DNA from: Vibrio sp. STUT-A11
GTDB taxonomy: Bacteria; Pseudomonadota; Gammaproteobacteria; Enterobacterales; Vibrionaceae
Length of the DNA stretch: 64,000 nt
Reading direction: 5' to 3'
Assembly (NCBI RefSeq): GCF_026000435.1
Contig: NZ_AP026763.1
Span: 2,542,001 to 2,606,000, forward strand
The notes beneath the pieces were generated by a model. That model was not told where the DNA came from and ran no database searches. It saw only the letters and a program-made list of their open reading frames with translations. Shown here one piece after another: positions 16,597-22,395 of this stretch (its first letter is position 1; each line of letters opens with the position of its first letter). The position numbers and the translations under genes were made by a program.

Positions 16597-17688
16597 ATGG
16601 GTTTTAAATGTGGCATCGTTGGTCTACCTAACGTGGGTAAATCAACTCTGTTTAACGCACTAACTAAAGCAGGCATCGAAGCAGCAAACTTCCCGTTCTG
16701 TACGATCGAACCAAACACTGGTGTAGTTCCTGTGCCAGATCTACGTCTAGATGCGCTAGCAAAGATCGTTAACCCACAGAAAGTGCTGCCTACTACAATG
16801 GAATTCGTCGACATCGCTGGTCTGGTAGCGGGTGCATCACGTGGTGAAGGCCTAGGTAACAAATTCCTGGCAAACATCCGTGAAACTGACGCGATCGGTC
16901 ACGTTGTTCGTTGTTTCGAAAACGACAACATCGTTCACGTAGCGGGTAAAGTATCTCCAATCGAAGATATTGAAGTGATCAACCTTGAGCTTGCAATGGC
17001 TGACCTTGATTCTTGTGAGCGCGCTATCCAGCGTAACGCAAAGAAAGCAAAAGGTGGTGATAAAGACGCGAAATTCGAGCTAACGGTACTTGAAAAGCTT
17101 CTTCCAGTGCTTACAGAAGGCGGTTCAGCGCGTACCGTTGAGCTTGCTAAAGAAGAGCTGGCAGCCATTGGTTACCTGAACTTCCTGACACTAAAACCAA
17201 CCATGTACATCGCTAACGTGAATGAAGATGGTTTTGAAGACAACGCATACCTAGATGCTGTACGTGAATTTGCAGCAAAAGAAAACAACGTTGTTGTTCC
17301 TGTCTGTGCGGCTATCGAGTCAGAAATGGCCGAACTAGAAGATGACGAGCGCGAAGAGTTCCTGGCAGACCTAGGCATCGAAGAACCAGGTCTGAACCGC
17401 GTGATTCGTGCAGGTTATGAACTACTAAACCTACAAACTTACTTTACCGCTGGCGTAAAAGAAGTGCGTGCATGGACAATCCCTGTAGGTGCAACAGCGC
17501 CAAAAGCAGCTGCGAAGATCCACACTGACTTTGAAAAAGGTTTCATCCGTGCGGAAGTTGTTGGTTACGACGACTTCATCGAATTCAACGGTGAAAGTGG
17601 TGCGAAAGACGCAGGTAAATGGCGTCTAGAAGGTAAAGAATACATCGTAAAAGACGGTGATGTTATTCACTTCCGCTTCAACGTTTAA
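16597..17688 (+). CDS. ychF: Redox-responsive ATPase YchF (Obg family)
   Basis: YchF/OLA1 is an ATPase that binds ribosomes and acts in stress responses. The protein has 363 residues. The P-loop is GLPNVGKST near the N-terminus. The G4 position reads NVNE instead of NKxD, which explains the ATP preference of the family. A coiled-coil insertion (about 130-200) and a C-terminal TGS domain follow. The frame is open from 16537 inside pth, but the ATG at 16597 gives the universal MGFKCGIVGLPNVGK start. It is probably co-transcribed with pth. Confidence 0.97.
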   Translation: MGFKCGIVGLPNVGKSTLFNALTKAGIEAANFPFCTIEPNTGVVPVPDLRLDALAKIVNPQKVLPTTMEFVDIAGLVAGASRGEGLGNKFLANIRETDAIGHVVRCFENDNIVHVAGKVSPIEDIEVINLELAMADLDSCERAIQRNAKKAKGGDKDAKFELTVLEKLLPVLTEGGSARTVELAKEELAAIGYLNFLTLKPTMYIANVNEDGFEDNAYLDAVREFAAKENNVVVPVCAAIESEMAELEDDEREEFLADLGIEEPGLNRVIRAGYELLNLQTYFTAGVKEVRAWTIPVGATAPKAAAKIHTDFEKGFIRAEVVGYDDFIEFNGESGAKDAGKWRLEGKEYIVKDGDVIHFRFNV

Positions 17689-17722
17689 TTAAATGAATGA
17701 ATTTTAAACACTTCATTTACAT

Positions 17723-17752
17723 AAAAAGCCAGCATGATTGCTGGCTTTTTTT
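17723..17752 (+). terminator. Terminator of pth-ychF
   Basis: AAAAGCCAGCA/TGCTGGCTTTTT hairpin with a TGAT loop and a T-run. Confidence 0.9.
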
Positions 17753-17887
17753 ATCCCTCCTCCAAAAGACCTGAAGTTAACTACCTAGCTGCAAGCGATT
17801 TTTTTTCCAGTTTTAGATCATAAACACGCCTCTTTGTTTAAAAAGGAAGCGAACGAGGTTTTTTCCGAGATTTATTTAAAAAAACTG

Positions 17888-17916
17888 TTGACGGATCTGA
17901 CTCAACTTCGCATAAT
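17888..17916 (+). promoter_or_regulatory. Main promoter of the tRNA array
   Basis: TTGACG (17888-17893) and CATAAT (17911-17916) have the ideal 17-bp spacing. An A/T-rich upstream stretch (about 17866-17886) could be an UP element, and a GCGCGCC discriminator follows the -10 box, as in stringently controlled rRNA and tRNA promoters. Confidence 0.85.
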
Positions 17917-17972
17917 GCGCGCCGTTCCCGACAACAAGGCAACGAAGTGTTGAGAACGGAAAATATGGTTTT

Positions 17973-18049
17973 GGCTACGTAGCTCAGCTGGTTAGAGCAC
18001 ATCACTCATAATGATGGGGTCACAGGTTCGAATCCCGTCGTAGCCACCA
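17973..18049 (+). tRNA. tRNA-Met (CAU), elongator, array gene 1
   Basis: A 77-nt cloverleaf with encoded CCA; acceptor GGCTACG, anticodon loop CTCATAA. It closely matches E. coli elongator tRNA-Met. The same sequence recurs at 18357, 19497 and 20006. Confidence 0.97.
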
Positions 18050-18087
18050 TTCCTAAATACTCTTTGGAAGAGTGATTAGGAATAGAT

Positions 18088-18172
18088 GCGGAAGTGGCGG
18101 AATTGGTAGACGCACCAGATTTAGGTTCTGGCGCCGCAAGGTGTGAGAGTTCAAGTCTCTCCTTCCGCACCA
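18088..18172 (+). tRNA. tRNA-Leu (UAG), array gene 2
   Basis: An 85-nt class II tRNA with acceptor GCGGAAG, anticodon loop TTTAGGT (anticodon TAG), a long variable arm, T loop TTCAAGT and encoded CCA. Confidence 0.97.
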
Positions 18173-18203
18173 TATTTTAAGTAGTTGTAAGACTACTGCC
18201 TGC

Positions 18204-18278
18204 AGGTCTATCGCCAAGCGGTAAGGCAGCGGCTTTTGATGCCGCCATTCCCTGGTTCGAATCCAGGTAGACCTGCCA
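18204..18278 (+). tRNA. tRNA-Gln (UUG), array gene 3
   Basis: A 75-nt tRNA with anticodon loop TTTTGAT. The acceptor stem is AGGTCTA paired with TAGACCT, a variant shared only with the copy at 18771. Position 1 pairs as A1-U72. Confidence 0.96.
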
Positions 18279-18310
18279 CTATTCAAAGTGGAGATTCCTT
18301 GATAAAGGGG

Positions 18311-18339
18311 TTGTCACTTAGAGCGCGAAGGTTTATATT
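18311..18339 (+). promoter_or_regulatory. Candidate internal promoter in the tRNA array
   Basis: TTGTCA (18311-18316) and TATATT (18334-18339) are 17 bp apart in the longest spacer of the array, just ahead of tRNA-Met gene 4. Confidence 0.55.
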
Positions 18340-18356
18340 GTCTCGCTCAAAAAGAT

Positions 18357-18433
18357 GGCTACGTAGCTCAGCTGGTTAGAGCACATCACTCATAATGATG
18401 GGGTCACAGGTTCGAATCCCGTCGTAGCCACCA
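18357..18433 (+). tRNA. tRNA-Met (CAU), array gene 4
   Basis: 77 nt, identical to the copy at 17973. It is preceded by the candidate internal promoter. Confidence 0.97.
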
Positions 18434-18475
18434 TTCTTTCTTTTTGAAAGAACTATCTTTGTGATAAAGAAAAAC

Positions 18476-18507
18476 AACTGTTAGTTTTTACCAATTAACT
18501 GATGGTT
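18476..18507 (+). other. Spacer hairpin with ACCAAT loop, copy 1 of 6
   Basis: AACTGTTAGTT (18476-18486) pairs with AACTGATGGTT (18497-18507) through three G-U wobbles around a TTTACCAATT loop. It lies 15 nt before tRNA-Leu gene 5. The other copies are at 19098, 19343, 19582, 19852 and 20455. Confidence 0.75.
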
Positions 18508-18522
18508 TATAGAGTTCAAGAC

Positions 18523-18607
18523 GCGGAAGTGGCGGAATTGGTAGACGCACCAGATTTAGGTTCTGGCGCCGCAAGGTGTGAGAGTTCAAGTCTCTCCTTC
18601 CGCACCA
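18523..18607 (+). tRNA. tRNA-Leu (UAG), array gene 5
   Basis: 85 nt, same sequence as gene 2. Its 5' flank (18509-18521) and 3' flank (18608-18624) pair into a stem with a 4-nt bulge on the 3' side. Confidence 0.97.
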
Positions 18608-18636
18608 TCTTGATTTAACTCTATTAAAGAATACAT

Positions 18637-18721
18637 GCGGAAATGGCGGAATTGGTAGACGCACCAGATTTAGGTTCTGGCGCCGCAAGGTGTGAGAGTT
18701 CAAGTCTCTCTTTCCGCACCA
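18637..18721 (+). tRNA. tRNA-Leu (UAG), array gene 6, acceptor variant
   Basis: 85 nt. The acceptor stem reads GCGGAAA/TTTCCGC in place of GCGGAAG/CTTCCGC, a compensatory G-C to A-U change at the last acceptor pair. The anticodon loop is TTTAGGT. Confidence 0.96.
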
Positions 18722-18770
18722 TTCTTTCTCTAGAAATAGAGAGTGATATAGTCTTTTGACTATCGCCTGC

Positions 18771-18845
18771 AGGTCTATCGCCAAGCGGTAAGGCAGCGGC
18801 TTTTGATGCCGCCATTCCCTGGTTCGAATCCAGGTAGACCTGCCA
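18771..18845 (+). tRNA. tRNA-Gln (UUG), array gene 7
   Basis: 75 nt, with the AGGTCTA/TAGACCT acceptor as in gene 3. Confidence 0.96.
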
Positions 18846-18879
18846 TTATTTAAAATTATTGAGTTTACTCAGTAGTTAT

Positions 18880-18964
18880 GCGGAAGTGGCGGAATTGGTA
18901 GACGCACCAGATTTAGGTTCTGGCGCCGTAAGGTGTGAGAGTTCAAGTCTCTCCTTCCGCACCA
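18880..18964 (+). tRNA. tRNA-Leu (UAG), array gene 8
   Basis: 85 nt, with a single-base variant in the variable arm loop (CGCCGTAAGG instead of CGCCGCAAGG). Confidence 0.96.
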
Positions 18965-18994
18965 TATTTAAGTAGTTGTAAGACTACTACCTGT

Positions 18995-19069
18995 AGGGCT
19001 ATCGCCAAGCGGTAAGGCAGCGGCTTTTGATGCCGCCATTCCCTGGTTCGAATCCAGGTAGCCCTGCCA
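18995..19069 (+). tRNA. tRNA-Gln (UUG), array gene 9
   Basis: 75 nt. The acceptor AGGGCTA/TAGCCCT is a compensated variant of gene 3. Confidence 0.96.
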
Positions 19070-19097
19070 TTATTTGTTCCTTGAAATACAGGAAAAC

Positions 19098-19129
19098 GAT
19101 ATTGAGATTTTACCAATTATCTTGATATC
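19098..19129 (+). other. Spacer hairpin with ACCAAT loop, copy 2 of 6
   Basis: GATATTGAGAT pairs with ATCTTGATATC (two G-U wobbles) around TTTACCAATT. It ends 13 nt before tRNA-Leu gene 10. Confidence 0.75.
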
Positions 19130-19142
19130 TATAGATTAAGTT

Positions 19143-19227
19143 GCGGAAGTGGCGGAATTGGTAGACGCACCAGATTTAGGTTCTGGCGCCGCAAGGTGTG
19201 AGAGTTCAAGTCTCTCCTTCCGCACCA
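19143..19227 (+). tRNA. tRNA-Leu (UAG), array gene 10
   Basis: 85 nt, same sequence as gene 2; 13 nt after a conserved spacer hairpin. Confidence 0.97.
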
Positions 19228-19258
19228 TATTTTAAGTAGTTGTAAGACTACTATTTGT

Positions 19259-19333
19259 AGGGCTATCGCCAAGCGGTAAGGCAGCGGCTTTTGATGCCGC
19301 CATTCCCTGGTTCGAATCCAGGTAGCCCTGCCA
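19259..19333 (+). tRNA. tRNA-Gln (UUG), array gene 11
   Basis: 75 nt, AGGGCTA acceptor variant. Confidence 0.96.
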
Positions 19334-19342
19334 TTACAAAAT

Positions 19343-19374
19343 GACATTAAGATTTTACCAATCATCTTAACGTC
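19343..19374 (+). other. Spacer hairpin with ACCAAT loop, copy 3 of 6
   Basis: GACATTAAGAT pairs with ATCTTAACGTC (one wobble) around TTTACCAATC; it ends 13 nt before tRNA-Leu gene 12. Confidence 0.75.
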
Positions 19375-19387
19375 TATAGATCAAGAT

Positions 19388-19472
19388 GCGGAAGTGGCGG
19401 AATTGGTAGACGCACCAGATTTAGGTTCTGGCGCCGCAAGGTGTGAGAGTTCAAGTCTCTCCTTCCGCACCA
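19388..19472 (+). tRNA. tRNA-Leu (UAG), array gene 12
   Basis: 85 nt, same sequence as gene 2. A TCAAGA 5' flank can pair with TCTTGA in the 3' flank. Confidence 0.97.
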
Positions 19473-19496
19473 TTCTTGATTTAAACAATTTGAGTT

Positions 19497-19573
19497 GGCT
19501 ACGTAGCTCAGCTGGTTAGAGCACATCACTCATAATGATGGGGTCACAGGTTCGAATCCCGTCGTAGCCACCA
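19497..19573 (+). tRNA. tRNA-Met (CAU), array gene 13
   Basis: 77 nt, identical to gene 1. Confidence 0.97.
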
Positions 19574-19581
19574 TTTATAAC

Positions 19582-19613
19582 GTTATTTAGGTTTTACCAA
19601 TTACCTTAATAAC
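19582..19613 (+). other. Spacer hairpin with ACCAAT loop, copy 4 of 6
   Basis: GTTATTTAGGT pairs with ACCTTAATAAC (one mismatch) around TTTACCAATT; it ends 13 nt before tRNA-Leu gene 14. Confidence 0.75.
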
Positions 19614-19626
19614 TACAGAATAAGTT

Positions 19627-19711
19627 GCGGAAGTGGCGGAATTGGTAGACGCACCAGATTTAGGTTCTGGCGCCGAAAGGTGTGAGAGTTCAAGTCTCTC
19701 CTTCCGCACCA
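19627..19711 (+). tRNA. tRNA-Leu (UAG), array gene 14
   Basis: 85 nt, variable arm loop variant CGCCGAAAGG. Confidence 0.96.
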
Positions 19712-19748
19712 TTTATTCATAATAAGTAGTTTTTGACTATTTATTTGT

Positions 19749-19823
19749 AGGGCTATCGCCAAGCGGTAAGGCAGCGGCTTTTGATGCCGCCATTCCCTGG
19801 TTCGAATCCAGGTAGCCCTGCCA
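19749..19823 (+). tRNA. tRNA-Gln (UUG), array gene 15
   Basis: 75 nt, AGGGCTA acceptor variant. Confidence 0.96.
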
Positions 19824-19851
19824 TTATTTATTCCTTGAAATATAGGAAAAT

Positions 19852-19883
19852 GATATTGAGATTTTACCAATTATCTCAATATC
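19852..19883 (+). other. Spacer hairpin with ACCAAT loop, copy 5 of 6
   Basis: GATATTGAGAT pairs perfectly with ATCTCAATATC around TTTACCAATT; it ends 13 nt before tRNA-Leu gene 16. This is the perfect-stem version of copy 2. Confidence 0.8.
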
Positions 19884-19896
19884 TAAAAATCAAGAT

Positions 19897-19981
19897 GCGG
19901 AAGTGGCGGAATTGGTAGACGCACCAGATTTAGGTTCTGGCGCCGCAAGGTGTGAGAGTTCAAGTCTCTCCTTCCGCACCA
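19897..19981 (+). tRNA. tRNA-Leu (UAG), array gene 16
   Basis: 85 nt, same sequence as gene 2. Confidence 0.97.
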
Positions 19982-20005
19982 TTCTTGATTTAAACAATTT
20001 GAGAT

Positions 20006-20082
20006 GGCTACGTAGCTCAGCTGGTTAGAGCACATCACTCATAATGATGGGGTCACAGGTTCGAATCCCGTCGTAGCCACCA
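20006..20082 (+). tRNA. tRNA-Met (CAU), array gene 17
   Basis: 77 nt, identical to gene 1. Confidence 0.97.
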
Positions 20083-20128
20083 TTGATTAGATTGAAAGCT
20101 TAGGCTTACAGTCATGTAGATTTAAGAT

Positions 20129-20213
20129 GCGGAAGTGGCGGAATTGGTAGACGCACCAGATTTAGGTTCTGGCGCCGCAAGGTGTGAGAGTTCAAGTCTC
20201 TCCTTCCGCACCA
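20129..20213 (+). tRNA. tRNA-Leu (UAG), array gene 18
   Basis: 85 nt, same sequence as gene 2. Its flanks (20115-20127 and 20214-20230) pair into a stem with a 4-nt bulge, as for gene 5. Confidence 0.97.
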
Positions 20214-20242
20214 TCTTAAATTCATCTACAATATCAAAATAT

Positions 20243-20327
20243 GCGGAAGTGGCGGAATTGGTAGACGCACCAGATTTAGGTTCTGGCGCCGTAAGGTGTG
20301 AGAGTTCAAGTCTCTCCTTCCGCACCA
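20243..20327 (+). tRNA. tRNA-Leu (UAG), array gene 19
   Basis: 85 nt, variable arm loop CGCCGTAAGG as in gene 8. Confidence 0.96.
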
Positions 20328-20371
20328 TTCTTTCTTTTGGAGAAAGACCATAGTCTTAAGACTATACTTGT

Positions 20372-20446
20372 AGGGCTATCGCCAAGCGGTAAGGCAGCGG
20401 CTTTTGATGCCGCCATTCCCTGGTTCGAATCCAGGTAGCCCTGCCA
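20372..20446 (+). tRNA. tRNA-Gln (UUG), array gene 20
   Basis: 75 nt, AGGGCTA acceptor variant. Confidence 0.96.
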
Positions 20447-20454
20447 TATACAAC

Positions 20455-20485
20455 GTTGTTGAGGTTCACCAATGACCTTGATAAC
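20455..20485 (+). other. Spacer hairpin with ACCAAT loop, copy 6 of 6
   Basis: GTTGTTGAGGT pairs with ACCTTGATAAC (three wobbles) around TCACCAATG; it ends 13 nt before tRNA-Leu gene 21. Confidence 0.7.
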
Positions 20486-20498
20486 TACAAGATAAGTT

Positions 20499-20583
20499 GC
20501 GGAAGTGGCGGAATTGGTAGACGCACCAGATTTAGGTTCTGGCGCCGCAAGGTGTGAGAGTTCAAGTCTCTCCTTCCGCACCA
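20499..20583 (+). tRNA. tRNA-Leu (UAG), array gene 21
   Basis: 85 nt, same sequence as gene 2. It is the last gene of the array, followed at once by a terminator. Confidence 0.97.
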
Positions 20584-20590
20584 TTATTGA

Positions 20591-20621
20591 AAAACCCAGC
20601 ATTAGTTTGCTGGGTTTTTTC
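20591..20621 (+). terminator. Terminator of the tRNA array
   Basis: AAAACCCAGC/GCTGGGTTTT stem with a T6 tail, 7 nt past the last tRNA. Confidence 0.9.
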
Positions 20622-20665
20622 TTTTTCTGATTCTGGACTCGGTTGATCATTAGGTCGACCGAATT

Positions 20666-20697
20666 AAAAAAGCGAGCACTTGGCTCGCTTTTTTTCT
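20666..20697. terminator. Second, symmetric terminator
   Basis: AAAAAGCGAGC/GCTCGCTTTTT with A and T runs on both sides, between the tRNA array and ubiF. It could stop transcription from either side. Confidence 0.8.
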
Positions 20698-20719
20698 ATC
20701 TGCTTATTGCTTCAGCTTA

Positions 20720-20882
20720 TACCACTCTGGAAAATTAACTGGTCAGGAAACAGGGGTCGATAAACAAACTCTATTTGCCATGGATGGCAAATCGAAGCCC
20801 CATGGATGGGTTGATGCGTGTTTGTGTTCGATGCCTGTTTTCTGCTTCTCTATCAGTAAGTATGACCACTTTCTTACTTAGG
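20720..20882 (-). repeat. Dispersed 163-bp palindromic repeat, copy E1
   Basis: The reverse complement of this block aligns without gaps to 52233-52395 with about 10 differences (about 94% identity). Nested inverted pairs suggest a long imperfect stem: TGGTCA/TGACCA, AACAGG/CCTGTT and TTTGCCAT/ATGGCAAA. It ends 2 nt from the ubiF stop codon. Confidence 0.85.
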
Positions 20883-20884
20883 TA

Positions 20885-22060
20885 TTACATCCCCAGTGCG
20901 TATTTCAACACTTGCGCTTTAATTGGCCCTGAATGTTCAGCCAACTTTAATGCCGCGTTACGTGCAAACTTCAAGGGCCCTAAATCATTGCTAAAGCCTT
21001 TATAGAACAGATCCATACCCGTTTGCATTAATAGATTATCCGGGCGTCGTGCTCGTTCATATTTGGCTAACAGTGATTCTGTTAATTGATCTTGCCCTTG
21101 TGTGACTGACAGCAACACATCAACATCTTTAAAGCCTAGGTTCACACCCTGCCCAGCTAACGGGTTAATGGTATGAGCGGAATCTCCGACGAGTACGCAG
21201 CCTCGATTCGAATATGACTGAGCATGACGGCGAGTTAAAGGGAACGAACCAAACTGAAGCACTTCAATATTGCCTAACTCTTTCGGGAAGTGACTTAAAA
21301 TCTCGGTTCTTAATTGAGGCTTGGTCATCGCACAAAGTTGCTTGATCCGTCTCGGTGAGTCATACCAAACCAGAGATCCTTGCCCTACTTCCTGACCATC
21401 TTCCGTTAGTGAACATAAAGGTAAGAAAGAGCGAGGACCACTTGGCGTAAATTGTTGCCAGGTAATATCTTGTTGAGGCAACTCAGTCTTAACATTGATC
21501 AGCATACAGTGTTGGCGGTAATCCCACGCGGTAATCCCGATTCCAGCAAGCTGACGTACTTTTGAATTCGCACCATCGGCACCAATCACCCATTGCGCCT
21601 CAAATTGCTTACCACTCTCTAATGTCACGCGGTTAACCCCACCAAATTCGATGGTTTTTAGCCGCTCAGGGCACTCTACAGTAAGATTGTCATGGTTATC
21701 GAAGGCTTGCCATAAACCTAATTGAATCAGACGGTTTTCAACAATATAACCAAGTTGCTCCAGAGACAGTTCATCGGAATGGAATCGCGTGCGGCACTCT
21801 GGATGCTCCCATGTTTCCAAACGACGGTAAGGACAGACACGCATCGCTTGGATCGATGCCCATGCACCCAGTGACTCAAGCAACTTAACGGATTGGTGTG
21901 AGATAGCGGATACACGAATGTCCATCGCTTGTGACGGTTCAAATGCCTTTGGCTCTGTACCTTCGACGACAACCACACTTCTGCCCTGTTGTGCGAACCC
22001 TATCGCGATTGCCGCTCCAACCATGCCTCCACCGATTACGGCGATGTCATATCTGTTCAT
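20885..22060 (-). CDS. ubiF: 2-octaprenyl-3-methyl-6-methoxy-1,4-benzoquinol hydroxylase
   Basis: This FAD monooxygenase adds the last ring hydroxyl in ubiquinone synthesis. The product is 391 residues, the length of E. coli UbiF. The FAD dinucleotide motif is IGGGMVGAAIAIGFAQQG at the N-terminus, VIGADGANS is the central motif, and the second FAD site is GDSAHTINPLAGQGVNLGF. I chose the ATG at 22060 (MNRYDIAVIGGG) over the frame start at 22120, whose 20 extra residues do not belong to the family. ubiF lies divergent to miaB, as in E. coli. UbiH and UbiI are paralogues, but context favours UbiF. Confidence 0.88.
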   Translation of the reverse strand: MNRYDIAVIGGGMVGAAIAIGFAQQGRSVVVVEGTEPKAFEPSQAMDIRVSAISHQSVKLLESLGAWASIQAMRVCPYRRLETWEHPECRTRFHSDELSLEQLGYIVENRLIQLGLWQAFDNHDNLTVECPERLKTIEFGGVNRVTLESGKQFEAQWVIGADGANSKVRQLAGIGITAWDYRQHCMLINVKTELPQQDITWQQFTPSGPRSFLPLCSLTEDGQEVGQGSLVWYDSPRRIKQLCAMTKPQLRTEILSHFPKELGNIEVLQFGSFPLTRRHAQSYSNRGCVLVGDSAHTINPLAGQGVNLGFKDVDVLLSVTQGQDQLTESLLAKYERARRPDNLLMQTGMDLFYKGFSNDLGPLKFARNAALKLAEHSGPIKAQVLKYALGM

Positions 22061-22098
22061 TTTTTGTTCTTCATTATCTTGATTAAATAGCCTTTTTA

Positions 22099-22126
22099 AT
22101 TGTACGTTCCCCTCATGCATTTACAA
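22099..22126 (-). promoter_or_regulatory. Candidate ubiF promoter
   Basis: On the minus strand, TTGTAA (22126-22121) and TACAAT (22104-22099) are separated by 16 bp, about 40 bp before the ubiF ATG. Confidence 0.5.
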
Positions 22127-22395
22127 AACGGTTTATTTTCCCTCGTCGTAAAGATGCGTGATCTGGGTAAATTTACATGTTTGTAAACCGAGTGTTTCTG
22201 CCTGATTAGCGAGCTGAAAAACCTTGTTCGATATAAGGCAAAAGCCTAGATTTCATCAGGCTTTGCAGAGAATTAGCCAGATCACTAGTCAGGTGCTTTT
22301 TAAAGCAGTACAATACGCCGCTTACCGCCGAGATGGCGGCTATAATTTGAGCAATAGCTCTCCGATTTAAGTACAACTGAACGAGCGAAAGTGAG
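22127..22395. other. ubiF-miaB divergent intergenic region
   Basis: The rest of this gap holds a TATAAT box (22341-22346) overlapped by a GC-rich palindrome CCGCC-GAGAT-GGCGG at 22326-22340. This is a likely miaB promoter region, although no good -35 box stands at 16-18 bp. I see no gene or riboswitch in it. Confidence 0.4.

Noticed and set aside
17973..20583. Repeated units suggesting a CRISPR array
   Set aside because: The repeats are 75-85 nt tRNA genes with full cloverleaves; no cas genes are present.
18053..20650. Short reading frames on the minus strand across the tRNA array (proteins starting like MVRKERLELSHL or containing WCGRRDLNSHTLRRQ) and one on the plus strand at 20135
   Set aside because: They are antisense or in-frame readings of tRNA-Leu and tRNA-Gln sequences. 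Such frames are common false annotations.
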